Assembly (NCBI GenBank): GCA_036653595.1
Contig: JAVVTQ010000002.1
Span: 22,568-86,567, forward strand
Reading direction: 5' to 3'
Source: JAVVTQ01 sp036653595
Lineage (GTDB): Bacteria; Bacillota; Clostridia; Oscillospirales; Ruminococcaceae
DNA length: 64,000 bases
In this document: positions 9,089 to 17,362 of the stretch, in pieces
Layout: each line of letters begins with the position of its first letter
How positions within the stretch are numbered: the first letter of the stretch is position 1
The notes under the pieces: model-generated
Told to the model about the DNA's origin: nothing
The model's database searches: none
The model's input: the letters and a program-made list of their open reading frames with translations, nothing else
Translations under genes and position numbers: made by a program

Positions 9089-10747
9089 ATGCAAAAGAAC
9101 TCCATCGTATCAAAGGCATCGGTCGAGCTAAACGCATCGGCTGCCGAAACCTTTTCATTTTTAACCAATCAAAACAATCTCGAGCTGCTCTGCGAACGCC
9201 CGATTACTGCCGAAATGACCTCCGAAAATGACAAGCTGCAAGGCACTGTGACAGTCGGCTCCATGGTATTTTCGGCAAGTGTTTCCCCATATACAATAGA
9301 GCTGTCCGGTGATAAAATACACTTTGGCCTTCGCGTTGCGGACAATGGTGCGCATTGCAAGGTTATCGCCGCCGCCGCTCATGATGAGGGCTGCACTGAC
9401 CGAATCACCGACGAAGCGCTGCAATTGATGCTGCAAAAGCTGCGCACTGCGCTGATGTCCGGCAAGATTGACGATGCGCTGGCGGAAAAATCATCTGAAG
9501 ACGGGAGAAACTCTCCGGTCAATTCGGTAAAGCGAAGAGCCGCGGTGCCGAAAGCCAAGGTAGTCGGCAAAAAGAAACCCAACTATGCCGTCCTCTTTCT
9601 GTTGGCGGCAGCACTCTGCACACTGCTGGTTTTGGGAATTAGAGCGCTGTTTTTCGGCGACAGAAGACCCAGCCTGCCATCTACCCTGTCAATCGGGGTG
9701 ACATATGACAACATGCAAAGGCTCTCTCTGGGCGACGACAGGCAGGCGGCTGAGCAGCTGTTTGGCTCAAGCGGGGAAAAGCACGGTGAAAGAGCATACC
9801 TCTATATGTCAAATCGTCTCGACAAATCCTCAAGGCCTGTTGAACAGGTTCTTGTCCGTTACTCTGCGGACGGCAAAGCCGAGGAGATAACCTACCTCAA
9901 CCTCGACGTCGCCACCATCATCAAGCCTACAATAACTGTCGGAGCCTTCACGGCGGATATGTCCATAGAGCAGCTGGAGGCCGCCGCCGGCGCGCATTGT
10001 TCGATGATCCGGCTCTGCAAGGATTCAGACGGCGCCAACCTCAAGCAGGTATTTTTCGGATATGTGGACCCATTTGCGAATTTCAGCAAATCGTGGAAAA
10101 GCGAGCTTATTGTCACGATAAACGAGACTGCCAAAACAGTTGCCGTCGAAAGATGGCCCGCCTATGACGGCAATGATTCCTTGCTTATCTCCTCACTTGA
10201 CAAGTCAAATCTCGCTTTGCAATATGACGATTATGACAAATATCTTTCCGACAAGTTCTTCTTTGACCGCGTCATGCAGATGAAAAATAAATACACCCAC
10301 GGCGATGTCGTCCTCCTTTTCGGCCGTGATTATGTCACCTATAATTCGGGAAACGGCGTTGTGCTCAACTCACTCGACAGCGTCGAAACACTCCCCGACA
10401 CGGACACGCCCGTGCACCGCATGAGCTTTGGCTATGACAGCAGGGGCGGGTTTGTGATGTTTTCATATTCCAATATGCGCTTTTTTGAAAAAGCGGGCAC
10501 ACTCGCCGAGGGCGTAGCGGACAACATCAGCATCGGCATTTCGTACAGTGAGGTCGAGAGGCTTCTCGGGATTCTGCCAACCGCCGTGTTTATCGACGAG
10601 ACGAGTTTTTCACTTTGCTACGGTCGGTTTTTGAAGCCAACCTTGCAAGACGAGCAATTCGAGCTTGTCGTTCGTTTCAGTCTGGCTACCAACCTTGTCG
10701 AAAAATCCTTTGACAATTCTGATATAGCAAAAACTCTCTTTAAATAA
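9089..10747 (+). CDS. Paralogue of the preceding SRPBCC-TM-repeat membrane protein
   Basis: 552 aa with the same plan as its upstream neighbour. An N-terminal SRPBCC-like domain (about 1-125, with LNASAAETFSFLTNQ at the first helix) is followed by a basic linker, one TM helix (about 166-188) and a long extracellular part. The repeated pattern occurs there again: TYDNMQRLSLGDDRQAAEQL near 205, TADMSIEQLEAAAG near 290 and GISYSEVERLLGILP near 495. Overall identity to the neighbour looks low, so the duplication is old. AGGATTTGAG precedes the ATG. Probably one transcript with the genes on either side; there is no terminator in either short gap. Function unknown; an envelope sensor or lipid-handling role is only a guess. 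Confidence 0.75.
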   Translation: MQKNSIVSKASVELNASAAETFSFLTNQNNLELLCERPITAEMTSENDKLQGTVTVGSMVFSASVSPYTIELSGDKIHFGLRVADNGAHCKVIAAAAHDEGCTDRITDEALQLMLQKLRTALMSGKIDDALAEKSSEDGRNSPVNSVKRRAAVPKAKVVGKKKPNYAVLFLLAAALCTLLVLGIRALFFGDRRPSLPSTLSIGVTYDNMQRLSLGDDRQAAEQLFGSSGEKHGERAYLYMSNRLDKSSRPVEQVLVRYSADGKAEEITYLNLDVATIIKPTITVGAFTADMSIEQLEAAAGAHCSMIRLCKDSDGANLKQVFFGYVDPFANFSKSWKSELIVTINETAKTVAVERWPAYDGNDSLLISSLDKSNLALQYDDYDKYLSDKFFFDRVMQMKNKYTHGDVVLLFGRDYVTYNSGNGVVLNSLDSVETLPDTDTPVHRMSFGYDSRGGFVMFSYSNMRFFEKAGTLAEGVADNISIGISYSEVERLLGILPTAVFIDETSFSLCYGRFLKPTLQDEQFELVVRFSLATNLVEKSFDNSDIAKTLFK

Positions 10748-10774
10748 AAATTAAACATGTGTGGAGGACGAAAT

Positions 10775-12028
10775 ATGATTGGGCCGGATAGGTGCCAGAT
10801 ATCAAAGCTCATCTCCTCCGAGATGAGCTTCTACAACAGTGTGTGGGCTCAGACGCTTCTCGGCGGAACTACAATTGCTTTGGGGTTGTTCACCACAGCC
10901 TTCTCGTACTTTTTTTCTATACGAAGCACAACAGAAGCGCATGACAAGGTTCTTTTTGTTTCGGCCGCGGCGCTCCTTTGCCTGATTGCTGTTCTTTCCT
11001 TCTTCTACAAGCGCGCGAAAGCTGCAAATGGAATGACCTACCCTCTTGTCACCGGCTATGCGTGCATCTGCTATGCCATGTGCTCCGCTGAGAGCTTTGT
11101 ACTTTTAAAGGCAGCTTGGATGTGGCAGTTTGAGAGCAGCATCCCGAGAGCATTTATGCCGCAATATGCGGCGGCTTTTCTGCAAAGCCTTTTCGTTTTA
11201 TTGGTGTCGGCAATTTTTTACGGCGCGGTAATTTTTGTCAAAGCAAAGCTTCCGTATCCGGCAGTCGGAAAGCTCTATGCCGTGAACTGCCTGCTTCCGC
11301 TTTTGTCGCTGTTCTCTATCGCGACAGTTTCAATGCAGGGAAGCTCCGAAACCCAGGCTACACTCGCTTATTGGCTGACATTTGTCTATTTTTCTTTGAT
11401 GTCCTATCTCTTTGTGCGGTTTCTTGCCAAAACGCTTTACTATGTACTCTCAACACGACAAACGACGCAAAAATCAAAAGTTTATGACGAAGTCGAAGCA
11501 AAAAGCGAATCTTCGGAAAGCTCAGCGCCTCAAGAAGCAGTAGACGGCGTGGATATTTCGGAAATTTCGATTCTCGAACCCGCAAAAGAGCCCGAGGATG
11601 ACTCCTCTTCGGCCAAATCAGAGGGCGGTGCAGCGAGCGCGCCCGACGATGAGCCTGCAAATGAACCCGCAAAAGAGCACGGGGATGGCTCCTCTTCGGC
11701 CAATTCAGAGGGCGGCGCAGCGAGCGCGCCCGACGATGAGAAAACCGTGGCACAAGAAAGGAAATCTTCGAAAAAGTCTTCAGTTGCCAAGGCAAAAACG
11801 GCGCAGCAAATCATCTCGGACGCACAAAAAGCAGAAGCAAAAAAGCGAGGCGCTTCGGACGCACAAAAAGCAGCTGCGACAAAGCCAAAGGCCTCTTCCG
11901 GCAAACCGAGGACGTCACCCGCAAAGAAGTCAAAAAGTCCAAGCTCAAAGCCCTCGGCGAAGCCTCAAAAAAAGCACGAGGTAGATGGCGGCACTTCAGG
12001 CTCTTCAAAAAGCAATGACAATATCTAG
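10775..12028 (+). CDS. Six-TM protein with repeat-rich acidic region and histone-H1-like basic tail
   Basis: 417 aa, no family recognised. Six hydrophobic segments fill residues about 20-225. The rest is low complexity: an acidic Glu/Asp/Ser/Ala stretch with a 29-residue direct repeat (residues about 268-322, unit core SEGGAASAPDDE), then about 90 residues rich in Lys, Ala, Ser and Pro that look like the tail of histone H1. With an even number of helices both ends should lie in the cytoplasm. The start at 10775 is chosen over the ATG at 10757 because GGAGGA sits between them, six bases before 10775. It ends the unit with the two SRPBCC-like proteins; a hairpin follows at 12250. Confidence 0.75.
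   Translation: MIGPDRCQISKLISSEMSFYNSVWAQTLLGGTTIALGLFTTAFSYFFSIRSTTEAHDKVLFVSAAALLCLIAVLSFFYKRAKAANGMTYPLVTGYACICYAMCSAESFVLLKAAWMWQFESSIPRAFMPQYAAAFLQSLFVLLVSAIFYGAVIFVKAKLPYPAVGKLYAVNCLLPLLSLFSIATVSMQGSSETQATLAYWLTFVYFSLMSYLFVRFLAKTLYYVLSTRQTTQKSKVYDEVEAKSESSESSAPQEAVDGVDISEISILEPAKEPEDDSSSAKSEGGAASAPDDEPANEPAKEHGDGSSSANSEGGAASAPDDEKTVAQERKSSKKSSVAKAKTAQQIISDAQKAEAKKRGASDAQKAAATKPKASSGKPRTSPAKKSKSPSSKPSAKPQKKHEVDGGTSGSSKSNDNI
11576..11740 (+). repeat. Tandem 87-bp repeat (29 codons) inside the coding region
   Basis: Two near-identical in-frame copies start at 11576 and 11663, the second slightly shortened. Each begins GAACCCGCAAAAGAGC and ends CCCGACGATGAG. Most differences are single bases, so the duplication is recent or kept similar. 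Confidence 0.9.
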
Positions 12029-12407
12029 GTTGTGCCTTTGCCTCGAATGACAGTGTTCCGCTTTTCGTGGACGGATATATACTCTATTTTTTATAAGCAA
12101 AATATTAAAAACGTCGCCCATGTGAATTGCTGCGTAAGATAAGTGCATTTTTATTTGATGTAATAATGAATCATTTTATTATAAAGGCGACCGGCTATCG
12201 CAGATGACGAAAACTCACCTTTCGCTTTGAAATTTAATTGCGATATTGCAAAAAGCAGCTTGCCGCATTGACAAAATTTGTCAGCGCGGCGGGCTGCTTT
12301 TTATACCGTCATTAGGGCAATTTTGAATCACTGTACGGTTTATAGAGACGCGCACGGTGGATTCATCTGCCCTTTTGAAAATTCATCGGAAAACAAAAAT
12401 AGATTGT
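12029..12407. other. Gene-free stretch between convergent genes
   Basis: 379 bases holding only the terminator at 12250-12302. I see no ORF with a ribosome binding site, no tRNA and no riboswitch motif I can name. Confidence 0.5.
12250..12302 (+). terminator. Intrinsic terminator after the 7317-12028 unit
   Basis: A 17-bp stem with two G-U pairs (arms AAAAAGCAGCTTGCCGC and GCGGCGGGCTGCTTTTT). The inner GACAAA/TTTGTC stem extends it, and the T run continues downstream. Confidence 0.75.
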
Positions 12408-12911
12408 TTATAACCCCAAAAATGACCTTCGTCTTCTCTGCCCCAAACACGTAACATTGCAGACAGCCTCATCTCCGACAAAGTCGATTATTGCAAATTG
12501 AGGGGGATTGGAAAAGCGCACACTTCCCGGATTCAAAATCCGTATTTTGCCCCGCTGCTCACAGCACTGTTCATGCGTGTGGCCAAAAAGCACTATGTCA
12601 GCGCCGTTTTGGGCGGCGCATTCCAGCAGCCTATCCTCTCTCGATTTCACCTCAAAGCGATGTCCGTGGGTGTACATGATTTTGTGGCTTTGCACCTCTA
12701 AAAATCCAATCTCCACACTTTTTTCATCGCTGTAATCACAGTTGCCCATCACTTTCAAAAGTTTCAGCTCCGGGTGCGATGATACGAGCAGTGCCGCCTC
12801 CTTTATGCCGTCACCGAGGTGGATAAAGAGGTCTGCCTCACTGTGCAGCATGCATATACTCTCCAAATCCCTGTAGTCTCCGTGTGAGTCGGCAACAACG
12901 ATAATTCTCAT
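12408..12911 (-). CDS. YfcE/MJ0936-type metallophosphoesterase
   Basis: 167 aa, full length for the YfcE-like calcineurin-fold phosphodiesterases. Metal-binding motifs are VADSHGD (residues 6-12), HLGDGI (about 31-36), MGNCDY (about 56-61), YTHGH and FGHTHE. Such enzymes hydrolyse phosphodiesters or small nucleotides in vitro; the physiological substrate is generally unknown. The start overlaps the rsmI stop by four bases (ATGA) with AAGGAG just ahead, so it is the translationally coupled last gene of the darA-holB-ricT block. Confidence 0.92.
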   Translation of the reverse strand: MRIIVVADSHGDYRDLESICMLHSEADLFIHLGDGIKEAALLVSSHPELKLLKVMGNCDYSDEKSVEIGFLEVQSHKIMYTHGHRFEVKSREDRLLECAAQNGADIVLFGHTHEQCCEQRGKIRILNPGSVRFSNPPQFAIIDFVGDEAVCNVTCLGQRRRRSFLGL

Positions 12912-13759
12912 GGCTTCTCCTTCATCTCGATTCCAATCTTGTACACATCGCTTTTTCTCATCCCTGTTTTTGACGCAACAAGCTTGCTGGCTTCGAGCAG
13001 CGCAGTGCCCTCTGCCAGGTATTCTTCGAGCAGGTCACGCGCATTGTTTTCATCGGGTTCTTTTTTTTGCGGCAGCGCCGCGCCCTCCACAACAAGCACA
13101 AATTCACCTCTTGGCTGCTCGTCGGCATACTTTGCCACAGCGTCGCCTATCGTGGTGACAAATATTTCCTCGTGCAGCTTTGTAAGCTCGCGTGCAACTG
13201 TCAGCTTTCTGTCTCCGAGCACCGCGAGCAAATCGTCGAGTGTTCTCTTGAGCTTGTGCGGAGCCTCATAAAAAATCATCGTCTTGCGCTCTGTTTTGAT
13301 GTCGTCGAGGTGCTCGGCACGGCTTTTCTTTGAAACCGGAATAAAGCCCTCAAACACAAATCGTCCCGTTATTAGCCCGCTGGCGGAAAGTGCGGTGATG
13401 ACAGCGCATGGACCGGGAATCGGCACAACGCATATTCCCGCCTCATATGCCTGTTTTACAAGCAGCTCACCCGGGTCGCTTATCGCGGGGGTTCCGGCAT
13501 CGGAGCACAGCGCGCAGCTCTCGCCGCCGAGTATTCTATCTATGATGACTTCTCCGCGCTCTTGCATATTGTGCTGATAATAGCTCACAATCGGCTTTTT
13601 TATCCCCAAATGGTTGAGCAGCTTTGAGGTCACGCGCGTGTCCTCCGCCGCAATGAAATCGGCACTTGACAGCACCTCAGCCGCGCGCGCGGAGATATCG
13701 CCGAGGTTTCCAATCGGCGTCGCGACCACGTACAGCACCAGCTCTTTATCAGCACCCAT
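12908..13759 (-). CDS. rsmI: 16S rRNA (cytidine-1402 2'-O)-methyltransferase RsmI
   Basis: 283 aa. Transfers a methyl group from S-adenosylmethionine to the ribose of C1402 in the 16S rRNA decoding centre. Tetrapyrrole-methylase-type motifs in order: VVATPIGNLGDIS (about 9-21), AAEDTRVTSKLL, CSDAGTPAISDPG, PIPGPCAVITALSASGL and FYEAPHKL. The start at 13759 (MGADKELVLY) is chosen over the longer open frame because AAAGGAG lies just upstream and the extra N-terminus has no family match. It overlaps the end of the preceding methyltransferase by 11 bases. In other Bacillota rsmI sits in the same holB-ricT neighbourhood. Confidence 0.96.
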   Translation of the reverse strand: MGADKELVLYVVATPIGNLGDISARAAEVLSSADFIAAEDTRVTSKLLNHLGIKKPIVSYYQHNMQERGEVIIDRILGGESCALCSDAGTPAISDPGELLVKQAYEAGICVVPIPGPCAVITALSASGLITGRFVFEGFIPVSKKSRAEHLDDIKTERKTMIFYEAPHKLKRTLDDLLAVLGDRKLTVARELTKLHEEIFVTTIGDAVAKYADEQPRGEFVLVVEGAALPQKKEPDENNARDLLEEYLAEGTALLEASKLVASKTGMRKSDVYKIGIEMKEKP

Positions 13760-14447
13760 CGTTTGAAACTCCTTTAGCGCAAATCGCGTCCATCTCTTCA
13801 CTTTCCGACAGCAGCTCCGGCATAACCGACAAACCGACACCGCCTCTGTAGCGAGCCTCAACGAGCACCAGCCATGGCTCACTTTTCCCGACACTGCGCG
13901 CAAATCTTATCCGCTTTGGCTCCAGCTCAAAATCTCTCAGCGTGCCGCAAAGCTCTGCCAGCCTTTTTGGTCTGTGGCAAAACACAAATCTTCCTTTTTC
14001 TTTGAGATTGCGCCGCGCGGCGGCACACAGCTCATAAAAATTGCAGCACTCCTCAGAGCGCGCCCCTCTTCGCCAGTCCTCGGGACTTTGACCTCCGCAG
14101 GACGTTGAAAAAAAGGGGGGATTGCTCACGGCAATGTCAAATTTCCTTTCGTCGCGAAATGTCCTCAAGTCGCTGTTGGAAACAGTTATTGAGTCTATAT
14201 TGTTCACACAGACCGAAAGCTCAAAAAGCTCACATGCACTTTTTGATATCTCCACCGATACGCACTCTCCCAGACATCCCCTGTCATAAAGCCAAAGTGG
14301 TATGATGCCGCAGCCGCCACCCAACTCCAACAGTCTGGCGTGCGGCGTCACAGACGCAAAATCGGCCAGAATTGCGGAATCCTGAGTAAAGCGAATTTTA
14401 TCGGATATGAAAACTCCCGTGCCGTTTTTTAAATATTCAGTATTCAC
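13749..14447 (-). CDS. tRNA1(Val) (adenine37-N6)-methyltransferase-like protein (TrmN6/YabB type)
   Basis: 232 aa from GTG at 14447 (GAGG five bases ahead). S-adenosylmethionine-dependent methyltransferase: the SAM-binding loop LLELGGGCGIIPL lies at about residues 40-52 and the N6-adenine catalytic motif is NPPF (SNPPFFSTS). The IRFTQDSAILADFA stretch at the N-terminus is the family's RF-x-Q/G-D-x-x-LLA signature. A GTG ten codons upstream (14477) keeps the frame open, but it lies inside the hairpin at 14469-14492 and lacks a binding site. Position between ricT and rsmI matches B. subtilis yabB. The exact tRNA target is inferred. Confidence 0.88.
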   Translation of the reverse strand: MNTEYLKNGTGVFISDKIRFTQDSAILADFASVTPHARLLELGGGCGIIPLWLYDRGCLGECVSVEISKSACELFELSVCVNNIDSITVSNSDLRTFRDERKFDIAVSNPPFFSTSCGGQSPEDWRRGARSEECCNFYELCAAARRNLKEKGRFVFCHRPKRLAELCGTLRDFELEPKRIRFARSVGKSEPWLVLVEARYRGGVGLSVMPELLSESEEMDAICAKGVSNDGC

Positions 14448-14468
14448 ATGAGCCTCAATAAGAAATTT

Positions 14469-14492
14469 GGCGGACACTTTTATGTGCCCGCC
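14469..14492 (-). terminator. Small hairpin after the ferredoxin gene
   Basis: On the minus strand GGCGGGCAC and GTGTCCGCC form a 9-bp stem with one G-U pair, followed by AAATTTCTTATT. It could attenuate transcription between the ferredoxin and the methyltransferase. Weak T run. Confidence 0.45.
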
Positions 14493-14510
14493 AATATCAT
14501 TTTTCTAAGA

Positions 14511-14684
14511 TTACTTTTCGGAAATTGCCGATACGGGGCAGCCGCTCTCGCAAGCGCCGCAGTCGATGCATGCATCTGCATCAATGACGTACTTGCCGTC
14601 TTTCTCTGAGATGGCATTAACCGGGCACACCGCTTCGCAGGCGCCACAGCCGATGCATTCTTCCTTATTGATTTCTCTTGCCAT
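14511..14684 (-). CDS. 2[4Fe-4S] ferredoxin
   Basis: 57 aa, clostridial bacterioferredoxin type. Two complete cluster motifs CxxCxxCxxxCP are visible: CIGCGACEAVCP (residues about 10-21) and CIDCGACESGCP (about 39-50), related by the usual internal pseudo-repeat. The ATG at 14684 follows AAGGAGGTT, one of the best ribosome binding sites in the window, so high expression is expected. Cytoplasmic low-potential electron carrier. It sits between ricT, whose homologues form an iron-sulfur-containing complex, and an RNA methyltransferase; whether that is functional is unknown. Confidence 0.97.
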   Translation of the reverse strand: MAREINKEECIGCGACEAVCPVNAISEKDGKYVIDADACIDCGACESGCPVSAISEK

Positions 14685-14907
14685 ATTAAAAAACCTCCTT
14701 TTTTTTATCTCACAAATATAATAACAACTATACACGGATATTTCAAGTGCGACATCGCACAATTGCAAATATCACTGCTCTCTGCATTCCTTTTTGTCCG
14801 CCGCCGCAAATTCTCGCCGCAATGCCGGGCACATTTATTTTCCGGGTTAATCTGCACTCTTTGCTCTTGTCCTTGCTGTGATAAGCTCGAGCGCAAATGT
14901 GAAAGGT

Positions 14908-15804
14908 CTATTGCTTGGCGTCATTTTTTGGTCTGCGCTTATCCTGTCGCTCTTTGGGAGGTGCGGCAGAATCATCTTTTTTCTGTCTGACGGCGCGCTC
15001 CAAAACCTCAACATCTGCGCCGACATATACCTTTGGCATAGAGTCCTGATTGTCCTGTAGCCGCACCTTTATTGTGCCTGCCAGCGTATTGCCCTCAATC
15101 ACAACCCCGACACCGTCCTTTGTTTTGACAATCGACCCATTTCTCGGTATCAGCTTTATCAGCTCGTCATACACCGCCTGCTCATATTTTAAACAGCACA
15201 TCAGTCTGCCGCAGGTTCCTGATATTTTTGTCGGGTTGAGCGACTTCCCCTGCTCCTTTGCCATCCTAATCGAGACAGGCTGAAAGTCAAAGAGAAAAGT
15301 AGAGCAGCAAAAGGGCTTTCCGCAAATTCCAATGCCGCCTAGCAGCTTGCTCTCATCGCGCACCCCTATTTGTCTAAGCTCTATTCTTGTGCGAAAAATT
15401 CCCGCAAGATCTTTGACCAAATCGCGAAAATCGATTCTGCCATCCGCAGTAAAATAAAAAAGTATTTTCTGGCCGTCAAAGGTATACTCAACATCTATCA
15501 GCTTCATTTCCAGCTCATGCTGCACAATCTTCTTCTGGCATACTGAAAAAGCCTCTTTTTCCTTTTCCCGGTTGAGAGTTATCAGTTCGATGTCGGCCGC
15601 GCCGGCCTTTCTGATTACGCTTTTGAGCGGACGAACAATTTTCTCCTCGACAACCTCTGTTATGCCGATTGTCACAAGCCCACATTCGACACCGCGTGTC
15701 GTTTCGACGACAGCCCAGTCGCCTTTTTTTATATCGCATTCATTTGGGTCGAAATAATAGGCTTTACCCGCATCTCGAAATCTCACTCCGATAACCTTTG
15801 CCAT
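14908..15804 (-). CDS. ricT: PSP1-domain protein RicT (YaaT)
   Basis: 298 aa. The PSP1 domain (about residues 60-145) is followed by the cysteine signature of the RicT family, CGKPFCCSTF then SGTCGRLMCCLKYEQ (about 165-215). RicT partners RicA and RicF in B. subtilis, where the complex binds [4Fe-4S] clusters and steers RNase Y towards mRNA maturation, also affecting sporulation and biofilm. The C-terminus is a charged tail rich in Lys, Asp and Arg. Start at 15804 with GGAGG upstream; the longer frame lacks support. It follows holB directly, as in other Bacillota. RNase Y itself is encoded at 60558. Confidence 0.94.
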   Translation of the reverse strand: MAKVIGVRFRDAGKAYYFDPNECDIKKGDWAVVETTRGVECGLVTIGITEVVEEKIVRPLKSVIRKAGAADIELITLNREKEKEAFSVCQKKIVQHELEMKLIDVEYTFDGQKILFYFTADGRIDFRDLVKDLAGIFRTRIELRQIGVRDESKLLGGIGICGKPFCCSTFLFDFQPVSIRMAKEQGKSLNPTKISGTCGRLMCCLKYEQAVYDELIKLIPRNGSIVKTKDGVGVVIEGNTLAGTIKVRLQDNQDSMPKVYVGADVEVLERAVRQKKDDSAAPPKERQDKRRPKNDAKQ

Positions 15805-15814
15805 TATGCCTCCG

Positions 15815-16699
15815 CTATAATGCTGCCGCAAATCTTGCACACAGCAGCTTCTGATTGATGTTCCTGTCTATATCACCGATTGCCGCAAAGCAAGCACTGA
15901 TGAGCGTTTGTGCGCGTTTCGCATCGGCTGTGATTTCAAAAAATATATCTGCTTTTTTGCAGAGCGCGGTAAAGTACAATAATGTTTTAATCTCCTGCCT
16001 GCCGCCCGCGCAGTCAAGGCAAGAAAGCACAGAGAGCTTGTCCCTGCGTTCGGCGCATTCGCATATTTTCGCCGCACAATCTGAAAGTTCTAGAAGCTTT
16101 GGGTCGGCCATAGCGGCCTTGATGAGCCCCAGTCTTCCGTCAAAGCGCCGGCAAATATCCGCCAGCCTTTTCTTGTCAAAGCCGGGATACAGCCTCTGCG
16201 CCTCAAGCGCACATTCCTCATCGCAAAGCGGTGTCAGCGCAAAAGCTGCGACGCGCGATGCTATCGTTTCGAGCAAATCAAATCTCGAGCGCGCCGTCAG
16301 AATGAAAACAACTCCGTCCACAGGCTGCTCTAGTACTTTGAGCAGCGCATTGCCCGAGCTTTTGTTGAGCTTGTGCGCATCCTTTATTATAACCACTCGT
16401 CTGCCATCTGTGGTCACAGCGCTTTTTCCCGCTTCAAAGGAAACGCCGCGCACGCTGTCGACGGGAATCATACCCGACGCGCCCGTCCCCTCGAGAACAA
16501 GACAATCGGGATGTATCCCTCTGTCCACAAGGCCGCTCGCATCTCCCAGATAATCTGCGGCAAGAAGACGCGCCAAAAAATTTCTGCCGCAGCCGTCAGG
16601 CGCAGTGAGAAGCACGGCATGGGGCAGTTTTCCCTGCCCCACAAGCTCGGTCAGCTTTTGTTTGAGCGCGACATTTCCGAGAAGCCGGCAAATTTGCAT
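15815..16699 (-). CDS. holB: DNA polymerase III subunit delta'
   Basis: 294 aa. Clamp-loader subunit that helps place the sliding clamp. AAA+ fold: a P-loop position degenerated to APDGCGRNFLARLL (about 32-45), sensor-type IIKDAHKLNKSSGNALLKVLEQP (split at about 113-135) and ILTARSRFDLLETIASR with the SRC-like arginine region. A non-ATPase P-loop is normal for delta'. The zinc-module cysteines of other clamp-loader subunits are absent. Start at 16699 (MQICRLLGN) is one base beyond the darA stop, so translation is probably coupled. The ribosome binding site is weak (GAAAAG). Confidence 0.92.
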   Translation of the reverse strand: MQICRLLGNVALKQKLTELVGQGKLPHAVLLTAPDGCGRNFLARLLAADYLGDASGLVDRGIHPDCLVLEGTGASGMIPVDSVRGVSFEAGKSAVTTDGRRVVIIKDAHKLNKSSGNALLKVLEQPVDGVVFILTARSRFDLLETIASRVAAFALTPLCDEECALEAQRLYPGFDKKRLADICRRFDGRLGLIKAAMADPKLLELSDCAAKICECAERRDKLSVLSCLDCAGGRQEIKTLLYFTALCKKADIFFEITADAKRAQTLISACFAAIGDIDRNINQKLLCARFAAAL

Positions 16700-16700
16700 A

Positions 16701-17024
16701 TCAGAACTTTTCAAAGCGCTCAATGGCCTGAACGAAAATTGTTGCGCCCCCAACTGTCACCTCAAGCGGATAAGAGCTGGAAATTCCCAGTCCATAGGAT
16801 GAGGTGGCAGGGACAAGCTGCTTGCGCTGCTTGCTCTGCGCAGAGATAATGTCAATTGCAGCGTCCACCTTGTCATCGTCTACCGCCGTGATAAAGGTGA
16901 CGTTTCCGGCCATTAGAAAGCCTCCGGTCGTCGCTAGTCTGGTTACAGAAAAGCCCCCACTGGTCAGCCCGGCCTGTACAGCCGTGCTGTCGTCCTTGTT
17001 TACAATTGCAGTTATAAGTTTCAT
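16701..17024 (-). CDS. darA: Cyclic-di-AMP receptor, PII-like (DarA/PstA, YaaQ)
   Basis: 107 aa, exact family size. PII-like trimeric protein that binds the second messenger c-di-AMP. Recognised by MKLITAIVNKDDS at the N-terminus, GFSVTRLATTGGFLMAGN (about 26-43) in the nucleotide-binding B-loop region, and ATIFVQAIERFEKF at the end. The ATG at 17024 has GGAGGTA eight bases upstream. First gene of the block darA-holB-ricT-ferredoxin-trmN6-rsmI-phosphoesterase, matching the B. subtilis yaaQ-holB-yaaT order apart from the ferredoxin and the missing yaaR and yabA. Confidence 0.96.
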   Translation of the reverse strand: MKLITAIVNKDDSTAVQAGLTSGGFSVTRLATTGGFLMAGNVTFITAVDDDKVDAAIDIISAQSKQRKQLVPATSSYGLGISSSYPLEVTVGGATIFVQAIERFEKF

Positions 17025-17362
17025 AATCAATACCTCCGTTGGGCGTTTGATTTATAGCCATCTATATTTTAACATTATAAAGTGCAAAATTCCACTAATT
17101 TTTGTTCTCATTTTCCACTTTCATTCACGATTTAAAACAAACTGTAATTTTTTGTATGTTCAAATTTTTTTGCTGTCGAAAATGTTTGCCTGAAAATCAT
17201 ACTTTTCAACGGCTTCAACAGAGTTTTCAACAATTTGTCGGAAACGTAAATTTACGGCGAGTATTGTTTTTGTATTTTTCTGCTCGCTTTCCACTGCCCT
17301 GTTGATTTAAAGCTCTTTTGGCGGTACAATTAGAAAAACAACTACAAAGGCGGATGCGGTTT
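17025..17362. other. Divergent control region between darA and a MATE gene
   Basis: 338 AT-rich bases without a gene. It holds the MATE promoter at 17302-17330 and a perfect 12-bp palindrome CGTAAATTTACG at 17245-17256 that could be a regulator site. AT-rich tracts near 17050-17100 probably hold the darA promoter, but I could not fix its boxes. Confidence 0.5.
17302..17330 (+). promoter_or_regulatory. Promoter for the MATE gene at 17363
   Basis: TTGATT (17302-17307), 17 bases, TACAAT (17325-17330). This places the transcript start near 17337 and rules out the in-frame TTG at 17318 as the translation start. Confidence 0.6.

Noticed and set aside
14448..14477. GTG at 14477 as start of the TrmN6-like protein
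   Set aside because: It sits inside a hairpin arm and lacks a binding site; GTG 14447 has GAGG five bases ahead and matches the family N-terminus. The choice is not certain.
17318..17362. Longer N-terminus for the MATE gene starting at TTG 17318
   Set aside because: This start would lie between the -35 and -10 of a good promoter and has no binding site; 17363 does.
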